NCBI GenBank assembly: GCA_033239525.1
Contig: BSYO01000026.1
Span: forward strand, 2,728,001 to 2,792,000
From: Nepenthes gracilis
Taxonomy: Eukaryota > Streptophyta > Magnoliopsida > Caryophyllales > Nepenthaceae
Reading direction: 5' to 3'
DNA: 64,000 nucleotides
Part shown: piece after piece, positions 1-12,222 of the stretch
How the letters are laid out: the number at the start of each line of letters is the position of its first letter
Position numbering within the stretch: position 1 is the stretch's first letter
Translations under genes and position numbers: made by a program
The notes under the pieces: model-generated
Database searches by the model: none
What the model was told of the DNA's origin: nothing
What the model saw: only the letters and a program-made list of their open reading frames with translations

Positions 1-1535
1 TTTTGCTTCAACTTAAGAGTTTAAATTAGCATGGTGATTACATCTAAAATACTGAGTTGAATTGGATATATATCTATAAATATAAACTCAATAATGTAAT
101 TAATTAATTAATTAATTAATTAATTATCAAGTTTAGTAGAAATCCACTAGGCCAATATCGATTCCCGCTTCCTCCCACTTGTACAACGGGTCGACCGACT
201 TTGGAAAATGGATGCTAAAATAGCAAGCTTGAAAGCGACGTCGTTTGGCACAATCAAACTTTGCAGAACATTTTCTAAATAATAATAATATGGAATTATC
301 TCTCCCGACTTTAGGAAATAACAATAAGAATAATTATAATAATTGGGGCAAAGATATAGCAATGGCCGGGCTTTATAATGCATGTTAGAGCATAATTAAA
401 ATTCTTAATTTAATCTAAAATATATTAAATTAGATTTTTATATTTTTTAATTTAAATATTGTACATAATAAATTAAAATAATATTTTTGACAAAATCAGA
501 GTTAGTTAAAATTATTTTTTAATACTTTAGTCAGTTATATTAGTCCAAAATTTATGTTAGTAGGAAAATTCAATATTAGAGAGCGAAAAATTATAAACTT
601 TGCTTGGTCAGACGTATTAATTTTTGTCCCAATCGATGACAGTGACTTTGATACCAACCTATAGAAATATATATATATATAGACGTATTAATTTATCTTA
701 AAAATATCTCGATCTAAGGGAAGTCAATTTATTTCGAAAGATTAAATCTTGTAGCCCATTGACTTTGATACCAACCTATAGAAATAAGTAATAGTATAGC
801 TAAATTAATAAAAGAATTGCAATATTAATGTATAAAATAATGGCCATAAAAGCTAATAATGTTAAAAGAAAGTCAAAAGGCAACTATAAAAGAAGAAAAT
901 GGATAATTACAGTTTAAAATTTATGTAATTAATCTCTTTTAATTAATTTAAAAATAAAAATTAAGTCGAATAAACCGAATAAAGGGAGTAGATTTGAGCC
1001 GCGCTGGAAAGACATAACCAAAATATGAAGCTCTCGAAACAAGTGGAATATCTGTAACATTCAAGATTTTATAAAAAAATATCCAAAGAATAAACACGAT
1101 AATTACAATGTGTGGCTTTCAAAATGAACACCATAGGAAGAATTTATATTGAGAATATTTATTTATTTACTTTTATTATTGTTGTATTCTATAAATTTAT
1201 ATGTTCCTAAAGACAGGAGTCACAAATCGGATCTTTACGTTGAGTCGATCCGATACGGTCGATCTCCACAATCTCGAACATGAACCCTCAAAATACAATT
1301 GAAAATAAGAGGTCGGAGGATATCGAAATTCTCCCACCGTATATCCTCCGACACTCAAATCAAATCTTTTAAAATCTTGAAAGATGTATGGATGATGCGT
1401 ATATAGCGGTGTATCAGCGTTTGGATGCGTATAGCGGTGTATCGAGAGATTGAGGCTTCTATGATAAATATTTGAGATTTTATTGCGTTTGGATATTTAT
1501 TAGAGTTTTAATTACAAGGAATTGACATTATGGAT
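1..1535. other. Unit head: AT-rich intergenic repeat DNA, no gene
   Basis: A run of TTAA tetranucleotides (about 95-127) is followed by a GC-richer block of about 130 bases (150-280) and then AT-rich DNA. Related copies occur at 22480-22640 (partial), 25705-26887, 35424-36969 and 56150-57127 continuing at 62859. The short minus-strand ORFs at 133-383 are copied with the block but show decay between copies and match no family I recognise. From about 1205 to 1375 there is a stretch resembling the 3' part of the Gypsy LTR at 51298-52280, probably an old LTR fragment. No gene is supported. Confidence 0.7.
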
Positions 1536-1875
1536 TGTAATATCCCAAATTTTAAAAAAAAGTATTCATAAGTTAGTTTCAATAATTATTCGTAATTACT
1601 TTTAGGCTTAAAATCTTATAATTGGACTGACATGTAGGCCTAATAAATTAGATAGATTAATGGATTGGGCCTGAATATTTGAACCGTTAATTAAAATTTA
1701 GATTAAATAGTGATTTAATTATTCGTTGTGAATTATATATATATATGAATAAATAAAATATTAAAAATTTAGGTTAAGTTCTTAAATAGAGATAATTAGA
1801 TAACTAACTAAATAATAAATATTTTAAAAAGAGATAAATAAATATACATAAATAAATATATTAAACTAATAAATA

Positions 1876-2050
1876 ATAATAATGATAATAATAATAATAA
1901 TAAATATATTAATAAATAATAATAATAATAAATGTATTAAAAAATAATAATGGTAATAATAATAATAATAAATATATAAATAATAATAATAATAATAATA
2001 ATAAATATAATAATAACAATAACAACAATAATAATAATAATAATAATAAC
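1876..2050. repeat. AAT-type microsatellite in LTR
   Basis: A long imperfect run of AAT/AAC triplets inside the left LTR. It recurs in all LTR copies of this family (6100-6232, 27228-27336, 37305-37485, 41550-41680). Minus-strand reading frames across these runs give poly-Ile/Leu/Tyr proteins, which are low-complexity artefacts. Confidence 0.9.
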
Positions 2051-2659
2051 GAGAAAAGAAAAGAGGAAAACAGGAGAGAGAGAGGAGAGGAAACGAACGA
2101 AGGAGGAAGAGTAGGGAAAGAAAAAGAAAGAAAGAGGTACGGCAAGCGAGATTTGCGACAATGAGGATGAAAAGAGTTGATTTCCCTTTCGTTATTTAAG
2201 GAGAAGTTGAGGAAGGTAGTAGGAGAACAAAACCCTAGCCGTCGTCGTGTTCTTCGTTCTTTGCCATTGCCCGTCAAGTCGCCGTCGTCCGGTCGTGGAG
2301 TTGCCACCGTTGCCGGAGAAGAAAAGCAAGGATTGAGGCAAGTAAACCTCTGATGTCGTTTCCATTTCAAATCACAGATAAATCCTCGTGAATCCCTCTC
2401 TTCCTTTGTATTTCTTGGCTGTGTGTTGTGTCAATTCAAAGCCGATTTGAATCTATCAATCTCTCTCTCTAATTCCATCAATTTTGATGTGTAAATTGGA
2501 TGGTGTGTGTTTGTTGAGAAATTGATGAGGGAGCAGATGTTAATCTGTTTGTGGCATGTTAAAAAAAATTGGGTGAGAAAAGAAGGGGCTTCGTACCCTG
2601 TTTCTGTCGAGAATTAGTGGTGAAGGGTTGATAGTATTCGGGGTGTTTTTGGTCGTGCT

Positions 2660-3290
2660 CTGTATGAGTGAACGACTGGAATTGGTGTGTATGTGTGTTA
2701 GAAGCAGGGTGTTCTGTGTGTGTGGGTGTAGTGAAGCAACAGATACTGCTGTGTGCGTGTGTCGTGGTGGGTGTGAGCAGTAGATTGCTGTGTGCGTGTG
2801 TTGTGGTGTGTGTGAGTAGTAGATTGCTATTACATGTGTATGTGTGCGCGTTGGGTATGAGTGGTGTGGGTGAACAGTAGGTGATGCTGCGTGAGGGTGA
2901 GTGTTGAGAAGCGGCAAAGGCCGGGCTGGGGTGTAGGGGTCGTGTGGTGGTGTGTATTGTGGAGGTGTGTGCGTGCGTGAGTTGTGTTGGCAGCACAACT
3001 ATTGATGCCATGGGTATGCTCGTGGTATGTGGGTGTTGGGCTGCGGTGTATGTGGTTGGCAGAGTGTTGCCGTGCATGTGTGCGTGACGGTGTGAGCTGG
3101 GTGTTGGGAGTCAGTTTGTTGCCAAGTGTGTGTGTATATATATATACATATTTATGTGTGTGTTCATATATCTTGCTCCCATGTGTGAGTGAGTGTGGGC
3201 TGGAATTGGTGGAAAATGTGGCGTGGGTATGAGTGGCCATTTGTGTGTATATATAGTTATGTATGTTGGTGCTCAGGCATTCATGTGTAT
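2660..3290. repeat. GT-rich (alternating purine-pyrimidine) block
   Basis: About 630 bases dominated by TGTG and GTGTG on the plus strand, inside the left LTR, with a near copy at 38090-38730. The complementary strand gives long His/Thr-rich open frames in several frames at once, which argues for composition and not coding. Confidence 0.85.
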
Positions 3291-3884
3291 GGTCATACAA
3301 GTATGCTTCAAATTATGGGTGTAAGCACTCATGGATGGCATTTATGATGTGTATCTTTTGTATTAGAAATGTATGTTCTATATGTTTAAGTGGGTATATG
3401 TATATATTCTAAATTTAAAGGATGATTAAAGAATGAAATTAATGGTGCTGAATATTGTGATAGAAATCTTGAGAAATTATTTAGAAGGAAATTTAATAAA
3501 AATAGACATTGTTGGCCTTAGTTGTAGGTATCGTATCGCAATAGAATGGAAGAATAGTTTAATTGTTGCATGTCTCGGTTTGAATTTATTTATTCTTCGT
3601 GCTGTGAGAATTCCTTTGTGTTAGATTTGATGACATGAGTACGGTCCTTGGTCAGCACCGAACGACATTCCTATCATTGATATTGCAAAGCTTTCTTTGC
3701 ATTATACTTGCTTGTGTGAGTATTTGAATTGTTGGCTTCCCTACGGTTAAGGTTGAGGAAATTGTGTAAAAACATTGAAATATCCGATCGAATGAGAGGC
3801 TTTGGAACTTTAATGTGGCCTACGCTTATCCGATCCGATTTTCGTGTCTGGTGGTGTTGAGGTACATTGCCTAGTTCGGCGGAA

Positions 3885-4375
3885 TGCTTATAACCATGTG
3901 ACCATCGTAGGAGATGATATCGGGGATGTCATTTGGCGAGGTTATCACGGATGGTATTGGCATGCTACGGCAGTGATCTGCGGGAGGACTATAGGGGTAG
4001 TTGGATACCATGGATAACCTCGTTGCACTTACCCAACCGTTAGGGCGTAAATGCGCGGTCTTTGGTTACGGTGGCGAGAATAAGATCCAAGGAGATTATT
4101 ATTATCTCGTACAGTGGTGACCTCAAAATTGAGTTGATAATCAAATTCTTGATATTTCGTACAGTGAGTCAAAAGGGATACTTATAACCTAGTGACTATC
4201 GTAGGAGATAATATCTGGGATATCATTGGCTAAGGGTACGGAGGTGGTATCGACATGCTACGGGTGCAGCCTCTGGGAGGACTGTAGGAGTAGTTGGATA
4301 CCATGGATAACCTCGTTATACTTACCCAACCGTTGGGAGCGTAAATATGTAGCCATTGGTTCATGGTAGCAGAAT
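3885..4375 (+). repeat. Pair of diverged direct repeats inside the LTR
   Basis: Two segments of roughly 215 bases, about 3885-4105 and 4160-4375. Both begin with CTTATAACC, carry GTAGGAGA soon after, then TGGATACCATGGATAACCTC and TTACCCAACCGTT, and end near a TCCAAGGAGA. The same pair is present at about 39325-39540 and 39620-39835. Confidence 0.75.
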
Positions 4376-6187
4376 AAGGTCCAAGGAGATTCACTGTGAT
4401 GTTATATCATTGTTAATACCTCATGAGTTTGGGATTCGGTGGAATCCACGAGTTATATTTAGTAGAATCTATATGATGATTTTACGCTATCAGGATTCAA
4501 TGGAATCCATTTTGTTATTGTTGTTGATGTTTAGGTCGTTCATGCTGATATTCGGACCGGGAATCCCTACTTATTCGTGATATCGGATTAGGGGATTCTT
4601 TGTTGTTTATTGGCACTCTTGTTATTTTTGGATGTGCGGGTCTTGTGAGACCTATTTTGCCTAAAGTCGTATTTACGACGTGTTGTAATTTGTTCGAATA
4701 TAGTAGATGGTTAGAGTGATGTTGAGACTTTATAGTTGGTATCCAAAGATTGTTATTGTTGTATACAATTTTTTATTATTATCACTTGTTGGGTTTTAGC
4801 TCATCCTTGTATTTTCTTGGCTCCAGAGTAGACAAGTTGATACCATGATAGAAGAGATCGCGTGAGTAGACTCCAAGCAGAGGTGATATCAGAGGTTGAG
4901 GCTTTCTGGATAGAGACTTAAAATCCTGGTAGTTTAGTTACTGTTCAACTTTTATTAGATTTCTCTATGAGGATTGATATTTTTAACATTGAGGTCATTT
5001 ATTGAAATTATTTGTTATTATTATAGATATTTATGTGATGATACATTTATGATGACTATGGATTGCGTCTTAAATAATATTATGGAATTCATTAAAATTA
5101 TTTGATGACGCGTAATTGATGATTTTGGATGACTTAAGGTTTTCACCGTGACGGTCCGGTCGGGTTCGTAGATTCGAGCTCGTGTCGTTATAACTAATGG
5201 TATTAGAGAATTAAGGTTCTGTATGAATATTTGAGGATTTAAGTTGATAATGTTTGAAGATATTAGGCGATGAGTTTTGAAGATTTAGATATAATTCTAA
5301 TAAATTAAGTCGGAGTAGAGAATGATATATATTTTAGAGGACTTGCAAGGCTTGGTATTTGATGTGGTGCTTGCTAAGTGGCTCGAGGACTTAACATATT
5401 TATGATTATTCTAGGTCAAGGAGGATCTTGCACATCCTTGAGGACATCCTTGAGGACTTACCAGACCATCGGTGATTCCGAATTGTGAAATGTATAATAT
5501 ACTTTAGGTTTAAGGTCCGGGGATATTCTAGATCATAAAGAAAATGTTAGGCCAAAGTATTAGTATAAGTAGGGTTCTAAGTTTTCTAATTTTCAGGATT
5601 GTCATGAATACAAAATGCTAGTTCGGGAGACTCCTGCGAAACTTATGATTGCACTTATACGGAGTAGCTCAGCTCATAGCACAAGCTATCAATAACCTGG
5701 ACTTGCGGGCATTAGGCATTGATTGTGTTAATTTTCAAGAACGAAAATCTTTTAAGGGGGAAAGATTGTAATATTCCAAATTTAAAAAAAATTCATAAGT
5801 TAGTTTCAATAATTATTCGTAATTACTTTTAGGCTTAAAATCTTATAATTGAACTGACATTTAGGCCTAATAAATTAGATGGATTAATGGATTGGGCCTT
5901 AATAATTAAAATTTAGATTAAATAGTGAATTAATAATTCGTTGACGAAGTATATATATATATATATGAATAAATAAAATATTAAAAATTTAGGTTAAGGT
6001 TTTAAATAGAGGTAATTAGATAACTAATTAAATAATAAATATTTTAAAGAGAGATAAATAAATATATATAAATAAATATATTAGAAAAATATACTAATAA
6101 ATAATAATAATAATAATAATAAATAATAATAATGATAAAATAATAATAGTAAATAATAATAATAATACTGATGATAATAACAATAAC

Positions 6188-6234
<47 letters not shown>

Positions 6235-6335
6235 GAAAAAGAAAAGAGGAAAACGGGGAGAGAGAGAGAGGAGGGAAACGAACGATGGAGGAGAAGAAGG
6301 AAGAGGAGGGAAAGAAAAAGAAAGAAAAGAAGAAG

Positions 6336-6759
6336 ACCGGATTAACAAAGAAAGATTTTTATTTTATGAGAAAGATTTCTGATTTGAGCGTCAAAGGATA
6401 AGTTGGGAATTGAGTCCCGTCAATCATCTAACTTATTATTTATAGTTTGTGATACACAGGTTCAAGATTAATAGAGACGAAAATCAGATCCGCTTCAATT
6501 TGACCCGTAGCGAAAGATCGAATGACTCCCTAATTTGTACAATAATCCAAATATGAGGGACGCATCAAGTCGATATAGTTTATTTCTTCTTTGGGAGACA
6601 AAAAACTTCAAGCCAAATCGTATCTTAATTATTTCATAAAATACATTACAATAAAAATAGTAATTAATTAAACATCTAATACAAAACGATAACACTCATC
6701 TTATAAACATTCCAATAAGCTTTGACAATATGGAACAATAATGTTTTTGAGTTCCTGAT
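6336..6759. other. Spacer between the long-LTR element and PCR gene A
   Basis: This is the downstream flank of the minus-strand PCR gene. The same sequence is found at 27447-27869 (gene C) and 41782-42204 (gene D). It probably contains the 3' untranslated region and polyadenylation region. The minus-strand ORF at 6495-6695 is not preserved in the C copy and is not supported as a gene. Confidence 0.5.
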
Positions 6760-8061
6760 TTATCGGTACATGCCGCCCAGTGCTTGCGGAGCAGTTGCCA
6801 TTGGCACGCCTTGATTCTGTCTCGTTAAGTTTCCTTGCCACCCTAAGATACGTTCAAGACAATTGACATTAAGACTCATCTAAATTTGTAAAATTTATCA
6901 TTTAACTTCTTTGATCTCATTATCCATATCTGTTTTTTCCAAACTATAATCATAATTTTTATATTAGTACTGATTTTATGTTCTTATAAAAAGTCATTGA
7001 GTCATCATATATCAGCTTTGTTGCTATTAATTAAAAAAAAACCCTAAAATTAATAAACAAATTGGAGAATATTTTATATTTATTTCAAAGAAAAATCAAT
7101 TTAAAATGTGATCATCAAAATATTTGGAAAAATTGAGAAAGCTATACCAAGGGAAGGTTCAAATCCACGGTGCTGCAGCTCGCGGTACTCCTGAATCAAA
7201 GCACAACACTCGCACCAGCAATGGTGCAACAGTCACCGCAGCAACTTGCTGGGATTCCATATTGATTTTTAATCTTCGAACGATAAGTGCAAGAGTATAT
7301 ATATTGACACCCTGTTAAGGCTAAAATTAGCGTATATAGGGCCCCGCTCACGCAACAAGCTGTGCCAAAAAACAACCAAAAAAGAAGTTAATAATATTTT
7401 AGGGAGGATAGCAGAAGAAATTGGCAGTCAAATGAGCTTCATTTACGCTTAAGAATGGACTCCTTCAAGAGCCTCGTAAAAAGTTCAATTGTGCTCGTTT
7501 AAAATTAGATTAATCGTCTCTTTGCCGCCTAATGAATGCATCATTTATCAGGTCAAACATGGGCTCGTTTGATTCTACAACTAGGGCTCCTTTATGAGCC
7601 AAACTTGAGTCGCGCCATGCAGGAAACAACCTAACCTGAGCCGAGCTTCAATCTAATATCGAAAAATGGTCAGGCGAGTGTTTATGCATTGAAACTCTGC
7701 TGAATTCAAATCTGTTGAACTTACATGATGTTCCTTTATCAGTAATCTCAGCAATACGTCCGAAAGTAATGCATGGACACCAGCATGTTAAGCAACCTGT
7801 GAAAAAAGAAGAAGAAGAAACGATTCAGAATCTAAAGTCGGCGATCTTTTATGCTTATTTTAAAATAAACACTAAAAATAAAATTAAAGAGCGAGAGAGA
7901 GAGAGTTCTGATCAGAACTTACAGAGAGGGACGTCGGAGCAGCAGTCACAAAGGCCGGTAGACCATTGGCCTGGAGCTCCGCCAGCTTGGTGCTGAGGAG
8001 GTGGAGGATTCGACGGAGCGTATGGCTGATTCACTGGAATTCCGGTCGGCGGGGGCTTCAT
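6760..8061 (-). pseudogene. PLAC8/PCR-type gene copy A, frameshifted
   Basis: Four exons on the minus strand: 7923-8061, 7725-7796, 7148-7359 and 6760-6842, all with GT-AG introns. Exon 1 encodes a Pro-rich start (MKPPPTGIPV) and WSTGLCDCC; exon 2 gives the family signature CCLTCWCPC; exon 4 ends GGMYR. Exon 3 is 212 bases instead of the 213 in copies B and C: one base is missing near 7222-7225. The frame then runs to a stop at 7196-7198, giving about 124 residues and losing the conserved WCECCAL-QEYREL segment. PCR/CNR proteins are small plasma-membrane proteins implicated in cadmium/zinc handling or organ size; this copy is unlikely to work. Upstream half and exons 1-2 resemble copy C; exons 3-4 are nearly identical to copy D. 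Confidence 0.85.
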
Positions 8062-8136
8062 GGTTTTCTGATTCTCTCACAAGGCGAATTCAGGCGTCCT
8101 CTTGGATAATTGATCGAACAGGGCCCCTGTGATAAG

Positions 8137-8144
8137 TATATATA
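8137..8144 (-). promoter_or_regulatory. TATA box of PCR gene A
   Basis: TATATATA on the minus strand, 76-83 bases upstream of the ATG. The same position in copy C has a longer TATA run. Confidence 0.55.
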
Positions 8145-9770
8145 GAAATGATTTGCCTGAAGAAGATGAGATTTTGTAGGCGTCAATCAAATCCAGGAAA
8201 CATCTAAGAAACTTCAACCACTGCGTTGTCGACTGAGTAATTTGTTAATTATATGCTCCTCCAGAAAATAATAAACATAGATAATTTTATTTTATTTTAT
8301 TTTGAAATTTGTATATTATTAATATAAAATTTAGCCATTAAATAATAAATATAGACAATACAAATTTATATATGTTGGTTGTGTTAATTGGAGGATAGTT
8401 GATGCAAATAACAATTTTAAAATGGGTATAATTTGATCGGATCAAAGTCTACGGATTGATTTTATAATTTAATTGGTGCTTAAACATTTGATAATTAAAA
8501 AATAAAAGAAATTATTTTTTATTTGGCTGTTATAAAAATTTATATTAAAAATATAATTTTTTAAAAAAGTATTTTTGGTATCTGATCACTCAATAAAAAA
8601 TTAAAGAGAAGAAAACATTTTGCCTATAATATAAAAATATTATTTTATTACTGTTTGCTTATTAAACAGTTGGTTTTAAATGAAAAATGACAGCCAATAG
8701 GAAAACTAATATTTTTACGTACATTTTTACTGCTATTTGTTAAAAGTTTTTATTTAATTAAATTCTTGAAAAACATTCTCCTTCCCTGGATTTCTCTTTA
8801 TCTCTCTCTTTCATTTTTTTTATCTCCCTAAAATTGAACAAAAATAAAAATAGTTAGTCAAAATGGGCATTATATAGAAGATCGGCAAATATATGCCTAT
8901 CAAATATATATTAGACGTTAAGACAGAAATTATACAGTGCACGAACAACTGTCAAACGCGTATCAGACGCAACTATTTAACCACGAACACGCATGGCCCA
9001 TCTTGAATACACGTCACGTTTGACCACTCTAGCTAAGAAATACACACGAGTACCGTAGATGCATTTTATAAGTGTGTTTTTTTGCCTAAAATGCGCATAT
9101 ACGCAAGTTAGGTACCAATCTAAGTGTTCCTCAATCTATTATAACCCGATCATAATATTAAATTTGACCCAAATCCTCATTATCCTCAATAATTTATTTA
9201 TTATAATTTAATTAATTATGATTAAAATTATAATTTAAAATTCATACATTACAGATTCGATACTTCAAAGTTATCCAACATTTGATTATTTACTAGTTCA
9301 GAATCACCATAAAGAATCTAATTTTTTACTGAACATTGTATTCGGGTTCTCCTTTGATCGAAAAAAATATACATATTTATAACCTTATTACTAATAAGCC
9401 CGTCTCTTTTAATGTGACATGATTGTGCATTAACTAATATATTATGCTGATCGAAAATTGAATGAACCAATCGTTAAATAGGTCCGTAAACATTCAATGT
9501 TTAAAACTTACTCTTTAGTTGTCATAACTATGTCTGTAATACAATTGTTTTTCCCTTTGTTTAATTAGTACCTAGTTTAATGTAGTGCCTAGTTTAATTA
9601 ATTACTGACATATTGGGATATCGATTTGTTATCATATTAAATTATTTAAAAGTAAAGAGAGCAAAAAAATTATGTATGTTTGTTGTACTAATATTTGAAA
9701 GAATAAACAGAAAATTATATCTTAATATTTAGTAAATTGTGAACAGATTAATAATAGATTTGATAATTTA
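8145..9770. other. Upstream flank of PCR gene A, no gene
   Basis: AT-rich DNA that closely matches the flank of gene C (29700-31140) and more distantly the flanks of B (24100-25250) and D (52600-55750). Compared with C it lacks some 300 bases near 8385. No open frame of note. The match to C stops at about 9770, where different DNA begins. Confidence 0.6.
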
Positions 9771-10059
9771 GGGGGTTTAATTTAGTGCCCATTCACGATC
9801 AAAATTTTAGGGGATTTAAACGGCACACGTGACAACCTTTTATACAAGGAGATAGAGTGTCAATCAACGACGGTCGACAAGAGAGAAATCATTCCATCCA
9901 AAAGCGGGCTGCCCAAGTGCACGTTTGGGCAGCGCTGCCATGCCTCTACTCACGTACGAGTAAAGAACTGGCTTGGCCTGACATTAGGATTCACCTTGAT
10001 ATCTTCTCCTGTACTTAAGTCCATCAAAGAGCGCTACTAACATCTTAGGAAAGGCAAAC
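9771..10059. other. Unassigned spacer
   Basis: No open frame or repeat that I recognise. It begins where the gene C-like flank stops and leads into the decayed transposon gene. Confidence 0.4.
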
Positions 10060-12130
10060 AACCAATTTGGGTGCAATGCATCATGTCGGCCGAACAACGC
10101 AACAGAATATTAGTAAAATGATCATTTTATTGATTATGTGCGTTCATGATTATAACAACTTCAAAAGTAAGGGTACAAAATCTACGACGGAGCGGAGCTC
10201 CCAAGAGGAGGCTGCGATGGCCCTTGACCACTCTGGGGCTGTCCCACGAGGTTCTCGCGATGTTAGGTAGAACAGTTTGTTGGGTCAAGAAATTCAGTTG
10301 GAAAGTTAGGGTCAACCAGTCGTGTAATGCATCGACTGAGATTAACACCTTCCCACACCCGTGCCCACAACATCTCGGAGACCTCATGGGGACGTATACG
10401 AATGGCCAACTCATTCTCCAACAATGTCATCTATCCCGATAGTTGGTCAATGCGCCTCACCGCCTGATTAGCTTCTTCCCTCAGCGTGGCATTTTCCTTC
10501 TTTAGCTCAACGTTTTCCTCCTCCAGGCTCGATATCATAGTCTGAATGATAGCTATGTCATCTAGGTGCTCCACTTTAAGTAGCTCCATCTCCTCCTCGA
10601 GTCAGGTGATCTCTCTGACACGGTCGGAGATCACTTGATCCTCTTATCGCAACCCCTTGCTAACTACATCAATCATTTTCTCCTCCTGCAAAGAGCAAAA
10701 ACATTAAGTAACAGCAATGGAAAGACAAAGGAGAAAAAAAGTTGCAAAGGTTTACCTGCCAGACTCTGCGCTCTGGCCTCACTAGCCTGCTGCGAGGCTT
10801 TGGCCCTGGCGGTGGAGGACTGAAAACAGAGATCCCCTAAATATCCCAACAGTGACCTCCACTGCGTACTCCTCTAGCAAGTACGCTGTAAAGCCCAGCG
10901 CCTCAATAGGCACTCTTGCTGTAGGCTCCTCTGTCAGCTTGGCGCTGACGCAAACCACCTCTTGGAGCTTTCCAGCAATTGGCACTTCAGGCACCCCTTG
11001 AGGCTCACCAGCAGTAGGCTCCTCAAATAATTTAATGGCCTGTGTGGCAGGAGGGTCTGTAGGTACATCCAGGAACTCTTCGGCAGCTGGCTCCTTAGGC
11101 AACCTAACAACTCGCTTAGCTAAAGGCTCCGCGGGCGACTTTGATAGCACCACTGGGTGCTTCGGCTGTGGTAGAGTAAGAACGACACTGCTCACAGCGG
11201 AGGGCAACCTAGCCCTATATGCCTCCACAGTAGCCTCAACTCCGCCTACACTGGAGCTATCTCGGCCCCAGCGAATCAAATAGCCATAACATATTTTGGC
11301 TCCGAGGAGGAAGAAGAAGAAGGCATCATTGTCGCCGCCTTCTTCTACCTTGGACTACTAGGAGCTTCTTTGGTGGAAGTTGCGCTGGCAGATTCGATCG
11401 TAAGGGTCCCGAGCTTCCTTTTACTGGGAGGCACCTTCATCTTCTGCACCGACAAAGGCAGTCTCCATCGTTCCTTCTTGGCCTCCGCTAGAGAAATCAA
11501 ATGATCTCTTCGAAACTCCAGAATGTGGCCCTCTATCGGCTCCAGAAGCGGCTCCACCGCAGCAACCTCCTCATCGGTGAGCATCCCAGTGCAAATATTG
11601 GGCACCCTGTCCAAATCACTGGCCAAGGGCCAGGTCGTATCAACATGAATATAAAAGAACAAGTTCTTCCAATTCTTCAGGGAATTATATATAGCACTGC
11701 TGATTCGGTGCCTTCGTGGGGACAGGGACACCCACTCTCTACCCTGGATGAATTGAAACAATACTCTGACTGCTTCCACCATTAACAGCTTTAAATGCTG
11801 GCAGAGAAAGATACAAAGGGAACACAAGTAACTCACAGCATTGGCGTGAAACCGTATTATGAGGATCTAAAGAGCGGTCAATATACCCATTAACTCGTCG
11901 GGAACTGGGAGGCGTAACCTACTCCTCGAGTGGGCCTCATATATGGTGATGTAGTCCTCGGGAGGGGAGCATGCTCTGTCTCCCTCATAGGGCATCCTGA
12001 AGACGATCGACTTAGGGATGTTGTACTTGACATATAACTCCCTCACCTCATTGGCTTTGATCACTGAGGCAATCTGGGTGACGGAAGGCATCATGAAAAT
12101 GGAAGCGAGAAGGTTATAGAACACTTAGAA
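10060..12130 (-). pseudogene. Decayed gypsy-type transposon gene (PF04195-like)
   Basis: Read on the minus strand, the piece 11867-12124 contains NEVRELYVKYNIP and GDRACSPPEDYITIYEAH, the pattern of the Pfam family described as putative gypsy-type transposon. Next, 11345-11836 contains WVSLSPRR and NWKNLFFYI, also typical of that family, followed by a basic Ser/Lys-rich stretch. Then 10782-11279 is a Pro/Glu-rich linker, and about 10440-10640 reads as a coiled coil (LEEENVELKKENATLREE). The pieces lie in different frames with stops between them, so the gene is broken unless some gaps are introns. It is on the opposite strand to the neighbouring chromovirus-like element. The family assignment is from memory of the pattern, not a search. 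Confidence 0.6.
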
Positions 12131-12222
12131 ATCTTCAAGAAGAAAAATTAAATGAAGCGTAGGAAATTTAAAAAGTAACAGACGGTCTACTTAAAGGAAT
12201 GTGAATGCCAGAGAAGGAGAAC

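Larger units (their letters stand above)
1536..4880 (+). repeat. Left LTR of the long-LTR element, copy 1
   Basis: It contains an AAT-type microsatellite, a purine-rich leader, a GT-rich block (about 2660-3290), a pair of internal direct repeats (about 3885-4105 and 4160-4375) and the segment just before the primer site. Only its first 0.8 kb or so is matched by the right LTR at 5767, because that LTR is truncated. Confidence 0.6.
1536..6335 (+). mobile_element. Non-autonomous LTR retrotransposon with long LTRs (LARD-like), copy 1
   Basis: The left LTR begins TGTAATATCCC at 1536 and the right one TGTAATATTCC at 5767. The right LTR is preceded by a polypurine tract (5753-5766, core AAGGGGGAAAG), the usual 3' end of chromovirus-type Gypsy elements. 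A degenerate primer-binding site (TGATATCAGAG, about 4884) marks the probable end of the left LTR, making it about 3.3 kb. The internal part (4881-5766) has no gag or pol reading frame. The right LTR is cut off at about 6335. It is therefore a non-coding element that would need proteins from a relative. LTR ends and primer site are inferred; the LTR starts and purine tract are seen directly. Confidence 0.7.
1..7194. repeat. Large segmental duplication, copy 1
   Basis: The first 7.2 kb of the window is repeated almost base for base at 35424-42640, with only scattered substitutions and small indels by eye. The copy contains the unit head, the complete long-LTR element and exons 4 and most of exon 3 of PCR gene A. 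Similarity drops sharply inside exon 3 of the PCR gene (about 7194 here, about 42640 in the other copy). The left limit lies outside the window. Offset between copies is about 35.4 kb, consistent with a recent unequal exchange in a tandem cluster. Confidence 0.9.

Noticed and set aside
133..383. Minus-strand ORFs repeated at 35556 and 56447
   Set aside because: Repetition comes from the duplicated unit head. The 25544-25801 and 22480-22640 copies do not keep the frame and no domain is recognisable.
7124..7318. Plus-strand ORF across PCR exon 3
   Set aside because: It is the opposite strand of the coding exon; the minus strand carries the family motifs and splice sites.
11035..11785. Plus-strand ORFs of 82 and 94 residues
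   Set aside because: They are shadows of the minus-strand transposon pseudogene, whose translation has recognisable family motifs.
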